A DNA stretch of 27,727 bases from Larix sibirica (GCA_004151065.3 NWUY0304144752.1:1-27727); one strand, 5' to 3'. Counted from the first letter of the stretch, positions 1-11,071 are shown. Notes: generated by a model not told the origin, from the letters alone. Numbers and translations are program-made.

Positions 1-335
1 TCATTATCCATTTACTTCTAAAACGTCCAATTAAGAAGGATAGAATTCTCCATTTCATTCTAAAAAGTCCAATTAAGACAGATCTAATTAGTCATTTCAC
101 TAATAAAAGTCCAATTAAGATAGATCTAATTCTCCATTTCACTAATAAACGTCTAATATAACTAGGGTACATTAGTCATTTCACTCATAAACATCCAATC
201 TACCTATATATAATTAGTAATTTACTTAATAAAAGTACAATTAAGAGAGTTAGAATTATCCATTTCACTAATAAACGTACAATTTGTAGGGGTAGAATTA
301 GCCATTTCACTAATAAACGACCAATTAAGCTTTTA
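1..335. repeat. Tandem array, eight 42-bp units
   Basis: Copies begin at 9, 51, 93, 135, 177, 219, 261 and 303, so the spacing is exactly 42 bp every time. The first half of the unit is the most conserved and reads close to CATTTCACTAATAAA. The middle is close to GTCCAATTAAG, and the last 15 bases vary most, ending in CTC, AGT or ATC. A partial copy may precede position 9. Copies differ by many substitutions but by no insertions or deletions. Because 42 is a multiple of three, the plus frame starting at 9 gives a 14-residue periodic peptide, broken by one TAA at 159-161. There is no start codon, so I do not call it a gene. Period and copy number were counted directly. Confidence 0.93.
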
Positions 336-2579
336 TTACGGGGATCTATCTTCCAACTCTACCTACGTCTAAAGGGTAGGGAAAAGGGTATAGTAGGGTA
401 TATAAATATGGCTCCGTAGAGTTCGAGGTCTAGTTAAATGTATGGCTTCCCAAGAGGATGACCACCTCCAGCTGTAAACGATACTGGCTATGGCGGAAAC
501 CACTGGCTATTATATGTTACCCTATATCTGTCACTGGACCAGCTGACAATGATCTACCTTACGTCGCTTGGCTATTTGCTGACCAGTTGGCAATGATTGG
601 CTCTCGGCTATTGTCTCGTCTATGATTGACTAGTATATAACATAATAATAATAAATTCAAATTATATTAAGTTGTCATCTTGTCCAACCACACTTTCTTT
701 GTGCCTGCCCTGACTGACTGAACCTGAGGCCATTTAGAAATAAATATCGTCTGGTGGTAATGTAAGAACAAAAGCTAAAGTGGAATCATAAAATAAAATA
801 AGTATCTGTGCACCTTACACGCACTCTTGTAACACAAACTCTTGTATGGGAGCTGCGCGGGTTCCTTACATTGATAACTTAGACCAACTAGTGGCACTAG
901 AGTCGTTATAATAAAGAATCGCAATAGGTAGTTATTATATAAAGTTTATATAGAGCGTTTAAAGCCCCCCACCAGATAAGTTTTTAAAATGTATATATAC
1001 CTGTTCTCTAATTGCTCAGTTCCCAAAGACTATGTTCTCTATTTGCCCAGCTGCTCCAAAATATATGTTCCGCCCACGGGTCGCTATTAAACCTGTTTTA
1101 TTATCACACGGCTGGCTGGTCCCACTATATTGCGCCAACAGTCCAGTGGAACCTGCTACAAGTCACCTACTGAAAGAGTTGAAAGAGGAGCGCTGTTGAA
1201 AGAAGAGCCCCTGGTTCATAGAGGCACGACTTGTTTCCATATAATCCTCCGGTAGTTGTTAAAGAGTAAACTCCCCGCATCAAGCCCCCATAAGGCAGGA
1301 ACAAGCAACGGTAACAAATTAGCAACGGTAACTTAGACAGAGCAGGAGCCTGATTAAAATAGACCTGGTTCAAATGAAATAGCCTTGTTTAACCTTTGTA
1401 CCAAAGCAACGAACATTATGGGGCAAGCGAAGCGATAAACGAAACACAGAAGCTGCCCGGCAAGCTATGGCGATCAAGCACACACTTTGTAACCTAGCGT
1501 ACATATTATGGTGGAACTCCATCTTTATTTTGAAAATGGACTAATAAAGTAAGAAAGAAAGTACAGCAGTATCCATGGAACAATGCATGTGGTGGGACAA
1601 AGATTAGTCTATTAAGGCTGCTTTTTGCCAAGAACTTATTATTAATAATAATCTAAGGCTAGTAGTTTGCCTAAATAAAGCAAGTAGTAGAGCTTACTCT
1701 ATACGACTAGTAGTAGTTCTTTCTTAACACTACAGCTTGGGAAGTCTATAACATATTGCTTGCCTCAGGTTTTGCGCAGACACAAAGTTGGTGGGTTATA
1801 AATAATTTATAAAAAAAACTTAATTCTAATTTGTTGTTTTTATTTGGAGACATCTTGTTTTGATCGAGTCGGATGGAATCTCAAAATCATCTGGGGAATG
1901 AAAGTGGATTTTATTTTTACGGAACATGGCCATTTTCTGAAGTTTCCATCCTAGTGGCAGGATGTCTCGTCGATTGAGGCTCGACCAAACTTGCATATAT
2001 ACGTAACTTTTCCATAGCCAAAAGGAAGGATAAATATGAACCGCATATATACTTCGCGGTGTTGGGAACGTGTTCCCTGCCCTGTGTCCCTAGATGGGAT
2101 GGATCGACCGGTTTACTCATAGGGTAACCCTCCATCCAGCTCCTGAAACTCCTTTCTTATATATATTATTGGTTTACTACTCCCGGAATAATACTCCGGG
2201 CAGAATAGGATTAATAACGGTAGAAGAATTCAAATAATCCAGCTGCTAAACCTCACTAGCCTATGCTCCTCAAATGCTGAATCAACGTAAGTAACAGCAT
2301 TATTATATTGACTGGAGGCTAATGGCTTATTTTTTCTGGCAGAAGGTGAAAGGGTAAAGACAAAAGGGTAAAGGAAGGCAAAAGGCTTCTGTTGAATTAA
2401 TTAAGGCTTCTGGCTAATTTATTATGGTGGTCACGTGGTAACATAATATCAATCTTATCGTTCGGTGGATCGATGGGGGGCCTTATCCTATTCTCTTGGG
2501 TATGGTGGCTCAATAGGGGAACTTTTTTTTCCTGTTGGGGCTAGTGAGGGGGTAGGGTATGAAGGGTCCTTTTATCTAA
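336..2579. other. Gene-free AT-rich spacer
   Basis: I recognise no gene here. Open frames are at most about 70 codons and match nothing I know. A short diverged direct repeat (GACCAGCTGACAATGAT-like) occurs near 538 and 582. Around 1610-1740 there are loose TAATAATAAT and TAGTAG repeats. Nothing looks like a tRNA, an rRNA or a promoter consensus I could defend. Confidence 0.5.
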
Positions 2580-2870
2580 CACACTGATGGAACCCACAGA
2601 CCTGTGGAACCTACGGGGTTTCACATATGAAACAATGGTTATTACATCACATAGCATAGAGCCACATAGCGAACTCACACATTGGAGCTACACAGAAAAA
2701 AAAGCTACAGTAGAGCAACACATATAGCTCTCAGAGATTACACAATTGAGATTACACAATGCAATGATTATATGACACACGTAGCTGATGAGGACACTAT
2801 GATTACTCTTTGAATACAACACGAATATGAGTTAGTAAAGGTGGTGTAGTCATTGAGCTACAACGTAGAG
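2580..2870. repeat. Degenerate short repeats (cacat / gattacacaa type)
   Basis: The stretch is built of near-copies of short words such as ACACATAG, GAGCTACACA and GAGATTACACAAT. The last occurs twice almost in tandem around 2737-2760. It looks like a strongly decayed tandem array. No coding content was recognised. Confidence 0.45.
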
Positions 2871-3479
2871 CGCTTAGAGCTACTCCATAATATTGTGTAC
2901 GTGAACACCAGGTGCAATAAACCGTACCAGGAGGTGTCGACGAGTTGAAGGCTCAGTTGATAGTGAACAAATACACGTGTTAATTGTGCTTGCTTTCTTA
3001 CACTTGCCGGGAATATAGTAAGGAGACGTTGGACGAGCATAGGCCCAGGAGGAAGTCCCACATATGCCTGCCAAGGTGACCCAATAGTTCATTCCAAATA
3101 GTTCACATATCGCTATACATCCTTATAGCTGCTTATTACACACATGCTTATTTTTATTACCGTCGTATAAAATACAATTAATTAGAGAGCTCTTCAATTA
3201 TATAGCGAAGAATATCCCTCCTTATTAATTAACAAGATGTGCTTTCGTAGGCTCATTCTCTTATATTGGGGCGTATGGCTCGTGTAAGCTAACTCACTAC
3301 GTAATCACCACGGAATAATTGTATCATCACGGCCACGTCCTTATGTTCACGGATATGGACTTACAGGCCTCAAGTTCGACGTCTTCATGTTCGACGGCAT
3401 CCCGGAATGACTCACTCACAAACAGCCTAACTAATATCATTGTTGCATATCGTTCGTTGTGGAACCTATTTGGAACCAA
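2871..3479. other. Gene-free spacer
   Basis: No gene, RNA or mobile element is recognised. Two overlapping minus-strand open frames (about 67 and 70 codons, 2858-3092) lie in different frames over the same DNA. They have no recognisable composition or motif and are most likely chance frames. Confidence 0.4.
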
Positions 3480-3700
3480 CCTCCATCGTCGGTAAGCAAA
3501 CCTAATATGGAAACACGTACCTTATCGGGAACATACCTGATTGGGAAACATACCTTATCGCGGAAACCTACCTCATCATCATAGCGTAAACATAACTCAC
3601 CTAATTCACATCATCGTGTAAGCTCATTTAAAAAAACCTCCATCTAATTTTCATCGGATAAACTTCCGCCTTATTGGAAACACCTCATTGTGAACCGTGT
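3480..3700. repeat. Decayed tandem repeats (ggaaacataccttatcg type)
   Basis: Variants of a roughly 17-20 bp word, GGAAACATACCTTATCG, recur through this stretch (for example near 3507, 3523, 3544 and 3558). They merge into looser CCTCATCAT and CATCGTGTAA words. Spacing is irregular, so this is an old array broken by indels, unlike the regular 42-bp array at the window start. Confidence 0.45.
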
Positions 3701-3830
3701 TACGTACAGGTAAGGTAAGTGAAAAGAGAATGGGTAAAGCGGCTTGACCTGAAAGCGGGTATGCTGTAAACTAGGGATAACTCAAGCAACAATATCTCTA
3801 TGTTAATAACTTATTGGCTCAATCTATCCT

Positions 3831-3910
3831 GTCTGGCGGGACCATGGCTCAATGGATATGCTAATCTTAAATCTTATTGGCTCAAAGTATATCTTCTGGT
3901 GGAAACGATG
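3831..3910 (+). repeat. 80-bp direct repeat, copy 1
   Basis: This segment runs from GTCTGGCGGGACCATGGCTC to GGTGGAAACGATG. It matches 4245-4324 with a handful of substitutions and no length change. A shorter internal similarity is also visible: TTATTGGCTCAA followed by TATC and CTGG occurs at about 3811 and again at about 3874, so the unit may itself derive from a smaller repeat. Confidence 0.88.
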
Positions 3911-4244
3911 AAAATTATTTCGTGCGTGGATTGAATGAATTATGGATTGACATGGTCATATATCTTTTCTCATCTGGCGGACTTGGTGTACGTGTACCTG
4001 AATGATCCTGGCTCTCATAGGTAAACATGAAAGGCATAGTTATATAAGGGGGGAAAGCACGTGAATAACTCTCTTATATAAAGATTCTCTGAAGATTCAA
4101 TGATCCTAGCTCCCACTGGCACCATACATATTTCCCATGCCTCTAGATATTTTTGTGGTCGGGGGAGGTTAAAAAAAACAAACTCTGGGCCAACGAAACT
4201 GAGTGCTTACCCTAAAGCAGGTAGTCCCTGGACAAATAAATCTT

Positions 4245-4324
4245 GTCTTGTGGGACCATGGCTCAATGGATATGCTCATCTGAAACCTTCTTGGCTCAAA
4301 GTATATCTTCTGGTGGAAACGATG
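4245..4324 (+). repeat. 80-bp direct repeat, copy 2
   Basis: Second copy of the segment at 3831-3910, in direct orientation and 414 bp downstream. Identical blocks include GGGACCATGGCTCAATGGAT and TTGGCTCAAAGTATATCTTC. The flanks show weaker related words: AATGATCCTGGCTCTCAT near 4002 and AATGATCCTAGCTCCCAC near 4099. The duplicated block may therefore originally have been longer. Confidence 0.88.
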
Positions 4325-4339
4325 GTAGCAATGAGCAAG

Positions 4340-5300
4340 TAACCATTTACAAGTTGTATTAGCAGGCTTAGTGCTTTGATTCAAAGTGCAAATAATAGTA
4401 CCGTACCGTCCGTGTGCCATGCGCTGTACCATACCGTGCCGGGGCTGGTTCGACGCTAAACTGGTCTCTCTCAAGTGATGTGCTCTCCCTCTCCATTGTA
4501 TGTTGTAAACTCGGCTCAACCGCTTTTTTTATGGTGAACCAGTTTTGGAAGGCCAGGTTCAGCAAATTATATCTCATCTGGATATGCCATCTTTCTTTCC
4601 TTAAATTACCATATCAATAGTAGGTCTTGCCTTGTCCAGCAGCAGATATTCAATTAGTATCGTATGGCGATACCCTCCTCCCTCCGGCTTCGCTTTAAGC
4701 AGAGACTGGCAACAGGCATGCGGGGACCGACCGGCAATAAAGGAATCATGCGAGCACGAAAAACTCACCATATTAAAGGATATAGGGGTATGGCTAAGGG
4801 AATATAATGGAGCTGGGAGGGGTAAAAGGGCTAACATGACTAGCTGTAAATAGATTATCTGTTTCTTATTATCTGATCTGTAGCATGATGCATAATTTCC
4901 CTAATTTGACTGTCCTCACTTTCCCTTTGGGCCATATGAGCAATACTATTAATATTCTCTCACCATGAGACCCACAAGCTTGCTACGGGGATAGGTCTTC
5001 ACGCTCGCTTAGGCATTCTCCCTTCGAGCGGGGGCATACCTCTCCGCCTTTTCCTTGCTTTATATTTCTGAGTAGATTTGATCTCCTGAGAAATCCGTCA
5101 CTTCGTTTGCTCAGTCCCGATTCAGAGGTCATCCCTTTTCCAGCCCGAAGGAACCTTACCTCTCTTTCGTTTAGGTAAGGATAAATGCGCGTCTTTCTCT
5201 ATAAACTCGTAGAAATTGGTGGGCTCCACGTTCCCAACTAAAAAGGATCACCCTTCTTCAATCTATACATATTGATAAGCACCACCCCGAAGCAATTGAT
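4340..5300. other. Gene-free spacer with organelle-like texture
   Basis: No gene was recognised. Open frames of 68-116 codons on both strands overlap each other and look like chance. From about 4960 the base composition shifts to mixed purine and pyrimidine runs of the kind common in plant mitochondrial intergenic DNA, but I could not match it to a specific known gene or intron. Confidence 0.35.
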
Positions 5301-5389
5301 CCGGTTCGTTCAGTTCCAAATCCATACGCAGATGCAGGTGCAGCACTAAAGTGAGTAGTTCATCCTAGGATGCATATCCATAACCACCA

Positions 5390-5830
5390 CCAGCGGGGGA
5401 GGTAGCAACTTCAGACTCTGCATCATGCTCATCAAGAACAGCCGAAACTGGATCTCGCTCTCGAACTGGCTACGTAATTGGTCCATAAGCTAGGGCTAGA
5501 TCTACTTATCCTGCTACTTGAGGTACCATAGATATATCCGCCTTTGCTAGTGGTTGTGCTCGGTCAACTGGCTCCTGAGACTGGAGGATCTGGAACATAT
5601 GGATATGTAATTGAAGGATCTATAACTAGAAGGTATAAGTGGATATTTGATCTACACCGATGTTGCTAGGAAAGAAGCTACTGCTAGATATACTACTGCT
5701 AGTGCTGATACTGGTGCTGGATCAAAGACAACTAGTGATGAGTAAACTACTGGAAATGGTGCCACCTCTCCCGCTGCTTGTAGTGCTTTTTTAGTCTTTG
5801 CTGACGGTGCTGCTTCTTCTCCAATGAATT
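5390..5830 (+). repeat. Decayed low-complexity Ala/Ser/Thr/Gly-coding stretch
   Basis: GCT, ACT, GGA, TCT and TAT triplets dominate. Translating successive pieces gives peptides rich in Ala, Ser, Thr and Gly, such as ATARYTTASADTGAGSKTTS (about 5679-5738) and GGSGTYGYVIEG (about 5582-5617). The open frame switches several times and meets stops. I read it as an old triplet-type repeat that has accumulated indels. Similar composition occurs on the minus strand at about 14880-15020 and about 27490-27580. It could also be the ruin of a repetitive protein gene, and I cannot tell which. Confidence 0.4.
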
Positions 5831-7239
5831 CCCTAGGTGGTACAGGTTCCTCCCTATTTTCCTACCTAGGTTTAGGTTATTCCCTAGATCCTATGCTCCT
5901 GCGCTACACAACTTATAGGTGGTCTCAATCTGGGGCTGTTTGTTAGAGTTGTTGGATCTATGGCTGGATTTGGATCTCCAACAAGGTTAACCACTGCCTA
6001 TGCTGCTTTCTTGGTTGCCTTTCTCCCGTTGCTATAGCTACCTTCGTATCTATTACCTTTGCGTTTACCGCTGATGCCGGGTAAACTAACATTTATTACG
6101 GATTGGCAGACCCGTAACCACTACAGGCTTGTATAGGCACAGATTTCAGCACCGGAAGGGAATCACCCTTCATTTGCGCATATCATAGCTACAACCCACG
6201 AGTTACTCTGAAACTTAATCTGCAACTAAAGGTTCTGGATCGACTGACTACTGAATAAAGTTAAATTACTGTTTAGAATCCATGAAAATCATGGTAATAA
6301 TGGTAAAGAAAGAAGCGTAGGGAAGAATGAATGAGCATAATGAGGGTATGAATCAATGGTCTCAATGGTCTATAGCATTGGTAATCCAATCCCGTATCGT
6401 CCATGAAATTACATATGACTGAAAACACCAGATCATAGACTAAGGCTCGCTAGCAAGTGATAAAGTCAATCTATAAGTGACTTACACCAAAGGTAAACTA
6501 CGGGTCGGGTTATCCCCTATGCCCTCCTACCTAAACCTTGCATACGCATCTTTTGCTGTTAGATCTGGAACCGAGCGAAAGGATGCCACGGTAAGACCGA
6601 TGGTTACAGCCGCGTGACTGATAGGAACGGATGGAGGATTCTCCTTGCTCTGACCGGACCCGTAATGCTCTAATTACCAGATATTACCAGGGCGATTGCC
6701 ACTTTAACGTGCGGAGCAGATCGGATCATAATAGCGGTGCAAATAGGTGATTGAATTATTGATAGTCAAAAATTACAGTATCTGCTATGCAAAGTACCAG
6801 ACCTAAATGAAATAATTGGGGCGGGGCAGGGCATAAGCTGTCTCAATGTGAGCCATGGACTGACGCACGTAATAAGCTAAAACTCAGGTTGTTTCTCGTG
6901 ACAAATAGCCATTGAAGCAGGTTCCAAAACATGATGTGCTTAACACATGCAAGTTTGTTTAGGAACACGGTCTGACTTGGCTTCTTTCATGCTTAAACGG
7001 CTGTCTGTCTATCGCTTCTTTTCGTCTCCGCTCAGGCTTGTCACATGAACCAACGGCTACCATGGGCAACGGTGAACAAACTATACATATGATGCAGCTT
7101 AGTATGTTCTTGGGAGGGTTATACCGGTAGTGAAATAACTTAAGCCTCGTGGTGTGAGTAGTAGGGGGTTTCGTGGATAGGACCAATGGAGAGACCCAAG
7201 AAGAGGAGCTAATAATCAATAAATTGATCCATACAGTAA
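5831..7239. other. Gene-free spacer
   Basis: No gene, RNA or mobile element was recognised. The longest frame (96 codons, minus strand, 6959-7249) has no recognisable motif. The sequence from 6260 to 6440 is locally repetitive, with near-copies of AATGGTCTCAATGGTCTATA around 6355-6374. Confidence 0.35.
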
Positions 7240-7474
7240 GTAGGATCAATCAATATACTATTAAAGAAAGTAAAGAGAGTAAGACCAATCAATTAATTAG
7301 TAAATAGATCCCAATCCAATACCTTAATCCCCAGTCCAGCTAACTGACTAATCAATTAATTAATCACTCGGATCGACTACTAGATTATAAATCAAAATCA
7401 ACTGTTAAATGATCAATATTAACTAAACTATAATAAAGTGATCAATAGTTAGTTAATAAGAAATAAATTCAACT
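7240..7474. repeat. AT-rich block of degenerate atcaattaatta words
   Basis: Short words such as GATCAATCAAT, ATCAATTAATTA and GATCAATA recur on an AT-rich background, with both orientations mixed because many are near-palindromic. The block ends just before the open frame that starts at 7475. Confidence 0.45.
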
Positions 7475-7900
7475 TTGATTGATCACTCAGAATCATTCAT
7501 TCACTTCAATTTCTTATCAGCTTTTAGGTATTCAGTTGTAATTGCTTTGAACTTGTCTCTACATAAGCTTCTCTCTTTGATTCCGGTATCAGGAACTAAT
7601 CAATATAAGCTTTTAGATTTTTCCCCTCCCTGTTGGTGGCAGATGGAGATTCACTTCCATATGGATAAGTACTTAGAGAACCAACTTCAGTTTCACTCCA
7701 AACTACCAAACCCCCGAAGCTCAGTGATTTTCCCTATTTTCTCACTGAACTTCTACCCATATTCTGTAGGTGGGTCATTCCTACATAAATTGGCTACTCA
7801 GACTTCATTTTTGTTCGTCCGGTGGGCTTTTCGTTTCCGCCTAGATATAGCCCGTTCCCGGCTTCACTATTACTATACGTTAATGCTCACTCAATTTTGA
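7475..7900 (+). CDS. Unrecognised 141-codon open frame
   Basis: The frame opens with ATG at 7475 and ends with TGA at 7898. The predicted product is rich in Phe, Ser, Leu and Tyr. It has no convincing signal peptide or clear transmembrane segment and no motif I recognise. An AT-rich repeat block lies directly upstream. Plant mitochondrial genomes carry many lineage-specific open frames of this size, mostly without function. It is one of the longer uninterrupted frames in the window but could easily be chance. No homology or expression evidence can be read from the sequence. Confidence 0.15.
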   Translation: MIDHSESFIHFNFLSAFRYSVVIALNLSLHKLLSLIPVSGTNQYKLLDFSPPCWWQMEIHFHMDKYLENQLQFHSKLPNPRSSVIFPIFSLNFYPYSVGGSFLHKLATQTSFLFVRWAFRFRLDIARSRLHYYYTLMLTQF

Positions 7901-8363
7901 GTTCCGATCCTCTCGCTATCAGATCCCTACACACGAGATTTACTAGCTCTTCGGTAAAGCCGTCCTTATAATCCAGAGCTTATCATGGTCCGCCATTCAT
8001 CGATCCACCTGGTCAGGGTGTTTCTCTACGGCTTACTCCGAAATCGAATTTATAAAAAAGTAACAAAAATATCTCCTCCTCTGGCAGATAGGGAGCTGGG
8101 ATAATGGGACAATTGGATAGACAATAGGAGCTGGAGCTTTATAGATAGAAGAAAGAGCTGGCAGGCTCTAATAAAGATAAGTTCCCCTTCTTTGTTACAC
8201 CATAAGCCTTTATTCGCCGCCTTTTTACCAAGCCCACAAGTAAGTCTCACCTATAAAGGGAGGGGACATAACCAAGAGAGGAAGGAGCCAGTTGTCTAAT
8301 AATTTGAGCCAAGTATTATTGGTGGATAATAATCTATATTGCAATATTCTTGTGTTAAGTTAA
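7901..8363. other. Gene-free spacer
   Basis: No feature was recognised. Around 8090-8170 there are loose repeats of GATAG and GGAGCTGG words. Confidence 0.35.
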
Positions 8364-8948
8364 ATGTATAAAATAATATATATATTTTCAACCGAGAGAT
8401 ACCACCGGATCTTCTCTAGCTCTTTACTCTGGATCAATATACATCTGAGAGCGCAGCGCGAGAAGAGTTCAAGATGTTGCAAAATAGAGCTAGCTGATGT
8501 GCATGAAGAAGAAGCGATGGACACAGCAGAAGGAGGAGAAAGGAACCAGAGGAATCCAAAGAGAGGAAGGAATATGAGCAGGGCCGCGATGAGAACTGTC
8601 GTGACACGGGCGCTTACACTAAGAAGAAGCAGGACAGCAATGGAGGGGGCGATGACAGAACTGCGCGTAGGAAGGCACACAGATGAATAGGCTGCGACAT
8701 GTCCTGACAGGTATAGGAGGTCCAGAAAGAGACAGGTTCCAACCTCAGAACAGGAAGAGAGGAAGGAAAGAGAGGATCCCTGGAAGAAGAGGGTAAGAGT
8801 CGAGTCTGGAAGTGAGACTAAGGAGAGAGAAGGTATGCACACAGACAGTAAACTCGTGGTATGGGAGACACCACAAAGAACAAGGAAAGGGACTAGCAAT
8901 AGAGATGAAGAAATAGGCTTCGAAGAAGAAGAGGGATATGTAGTGTGA
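8364..8948 (+). pseudogene. Purine-rich, basic/acidic reading frame with one stop
   Basis: The frame from ATG 8364 runs to TGA 8946-8948 (194 codons) with a single in-frame TAG at 8688-8690. After the first 25 or so codons the product is very rich in Arg, Lys and Glu, for example near RKRQVPTSEQEERKER just after the TAG. The plus strand is strongly purine-rich here. The complement also carries a long frame (8360-8899, minus, 179 codons, Leu/Ser-rich), which is expected when one strand avoids T. The composition recalls charged, disordered regions or gag-like proteins of plant retroelements, but I see no diagnostic motif. It may be a remnant of nuclear origin or simply a purine-rich repeat. Confidence 0.2.
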
Positions 8949-9750
8949 GAGATCTAGAATCTATGAATGAAGCAATACAATGATAAATTGCAAGGAAGAA
9001 GATGAAAGAAGAACAATATGCTCTAAAAGAAAAAAAAGAGAATCTGGCTGGCCTGGGATAGGTACATGCTGTCCCTTATTATCCGTACATCTGACCCCAT
9101 CTTCATTTACTGTCCTACACTTATTGCAAATCTATTTTCTGTACGCTCATTGCCATCAAATTCACTTTCAGATACCGTACCTTTGATACCCTTTTCTATC
9201 GTAACTGGCCTTATAACGCTCTTTAACCCCATTTTTGGAGGTTTCGGGTCCTCTTGCCCGCATATCGAGGGCCTTTAAGCTTTCTTGGGAAGCGCAGACT
9301 AAAAGCCTTTATAAGCCTGATAAGGGATGCTAAGATCGATCATCTTGTCCCGCCCCGCTTTATATCGCGCTAAGGAAAGGAGGAAAGCACATCATCTAGA
9401 TTCAACCCCGCTAGAGCATAGATACTGCTGAAGACAAACCCGCTTTAGATAATAGAATTTTGACCGCCCCGCTATAGCAGCTTTATTGAAAGGATAGCTT
9501 CTGCATTCTCGATTGGACTTCTGCTTTCTCTATAGGAATGAAGGTTCACCTAGAGCTATGGCTGGTTCCCTTCCTATTCTTTCCCGCTTAGGCAGATACA
9601 ACCTTCCTCTGAATGAGAGGAGGCTGAGCACTTACCTGATACCGTAGCAAGCAATGATGAGGAAGCTTATCTCTCAATAGTTTCTTACACACATTCCCGA
9701 TTCACTCCGCACTGCTGAATTACACGCCCAATCTTACACATGCTCTATAT
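8949..9750. other. Gene-free spacer with recurring CCCGCT words
   Basis: No gene was recognised. Between 9350 and 9490 the words CCCCGCTTTATA, CCCCGCTAGAG, CCCGCTTTAGAT and CCCCGCTATAG recur, a loose degenerate family. An ordinary-looking purine-rich tail from the preceding segment continues to about 9050. Confidence 0.35.
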
Positions 9751-10149
9751 ATGATTATATGCTTTTCCCTGCCATTGCATGGATGGGGGTTTCCCACCAA
9801 CTTCCTTCTTTCCCCTTCTCCTTTCTTTCACCTTGAGAATCTACCATGCTTCTCTTTATTTATCGAATTTGAGAGGCATTATATCAAATATGAGAGGAAG
9901 CTTTCTCGCTGGCTCTCTCGACTCTTCCCTTTTCTTCACCCGAACACCACAAAGAAGCTGCCACCCGCTACACCACGACTCAGGCTGGCTTATACAACGG
10001 ATATTTATTCTTTTGTTTCATCTTCTCACGAGCCTATTCTCTGGCCGATGCATGGGTGTTTTTCTCTATCTGGTCAGCTCAGGCATGATGGGACGGTTGG
10101 ATCTCTCTCTATCCAATCAGCTCAGAATCACCCCTTCTATAGCTTTTAG
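9751..10149 (+). CDS. Unrecognised 132-codon open frame
   Basis: The ATG frame at 9751 encodes a Phe/Leu/Ser-rich product. A second frame of similar length (9779-10159) overlaps it almost completely in another register. Both reflect a pyrimidine-rich, stop-poor plus strand, so neither is individually persuasive. No domain was recognised. It is listed only because of its length. Confidence 0.1.
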   Translation: MIICFSLPLHGWGFPTNFLLSPSPFFHLENLPCFSLFIEFERHYIKYERKLSRWLSRLFPFLHPNTTKKLPPATPRLRLAYTTDIYSFVSSSHEPILWPMHGCFSLSGQLRHDGTVGSLSIQSAQNHPFYSF

Positions 10150-10159
10150 GCAACGATGA

Positions 10160-10894
10160 TTCGAGTGCTCAATAGGAGGGTCTTAAACTCTTAGATCAGG
10201 GGGCTAGGGCAACCAGAGCTAGGTGAGGAAGGCAAAGTGGAGAGGGTTTTTAAGCATAAAGAAAAGGTAAGGCGGTGAGTAAGGTACTGTTCAAACCATA
10301 TCCTCACAGATCAAAAAAGAGGAAGGTCAAGCCAAATTTACGACTAACCAAATTAATTTGTTGGCCCGGCCTCCGCAGCATCACAAGATAAAATCTGGGT
10401 TGTAGTATCTATTGGTAAAATCTCCCCACCTTATGTTGGATCAGGAAAGCACTTTATCGTTCATAAATCCCCATTCAGAAGCTCTGAACGAAACCCATTA
10501 ACGCATTCTCCGGATGTGCCGCGGATGTGCCAAATAATCCGATCGATGTGAATGAATGAATCATTTCCGGATCACTCCGTGCCTCTATAGAATTTCCGCC
10601 TTTACACCCCCGGAGAAAGAGTAATAACTCCATGGTAGTTAACTCCAGGGAACCGTCCAGCCTCCCCGATGGAGAGTTGGGCTCCACTGGTTTAGTTCAA
10701 TCTCGATCCGGGGGAAAGCTACTCATGTGACCAACAACCCTAAGGTGAGGTTACGGCCCTTCAACAACCGGGGGTTATGCATGGGAAGTTGAAAAAAAAA
10801 TCATTCAAACTGCAGACGGGAATGGGTTAACGGGGCTAGACCGTGGATAGGATAATGGCAAGTGTAAGAAGGTTGCAAAGCAGATAATGATAGA
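10160..10894. other. Gene-free spacer before the gypsy fragment
   Basis: No gene was recognised. CGGATGTGCC occurs twice within 20 bp at about 10510-10530. No long terminal repeat or primer-binding site for the downstream gypsy fragment could be identified here. Confidence 0.35.
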
Positions 10895-11071
10895 ATGTAA
10901 AAAGCACAAGAAAGGCAGAATCAGAGAAATGATCAATTAGTGTATGTAGATTTTGAAACAATTGCAGAGGCACATGAAGAAGTGATCAGATTCATAGTAT
11001 GAGGAAGACGATGAAAATATTCATATATATATTATCATGGAAAAACCAAACACTCTAAAAGTGCCACCAGA

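Noticed and set aside
1-335. The 42-bp array as a gene for a 14-residue repeat protein
   Set aside because: There is an in-frame TAA at 159-161 and no start codon. Substitutions fall on all codon positions, so a period divisible by three is most likely coincidence.
1360-1385. GGTTCAAAT resembling a tRNA T-arm
   Set aside because: No matching acceptor, D-arm or anticodon arm can be drawn around it. The same applies to GGGTTCAAATG near 14149.
4169-4519. 116-codon minus-strand frame
   Set aside because: It overlaps other frames of similar length on both strands and runs across the second 80-bp repeat copy. It has no motif.
6575-6630. Possible group II intron domain V-like piece (GAGCGAAAGG and CGGTAAG)
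   Set aside because: The bases do not form the required 34-nucleotide domain V stem, and no exon is nearby.
8360-8899. 179-codon minus-strand frame, Leu/Ser-rich
   Set aside because: It is the complement of the purine-rich plus strand. Its length follows from composition, and its hydrophobic product is the mirror of Arg/Glu-rich codons.
10475-10687. 70-codon minus-strand frame before the gypsy fragment
   Set aside because: It is not part of any recognised gag leader, is on the opposite strand, and has no motif.
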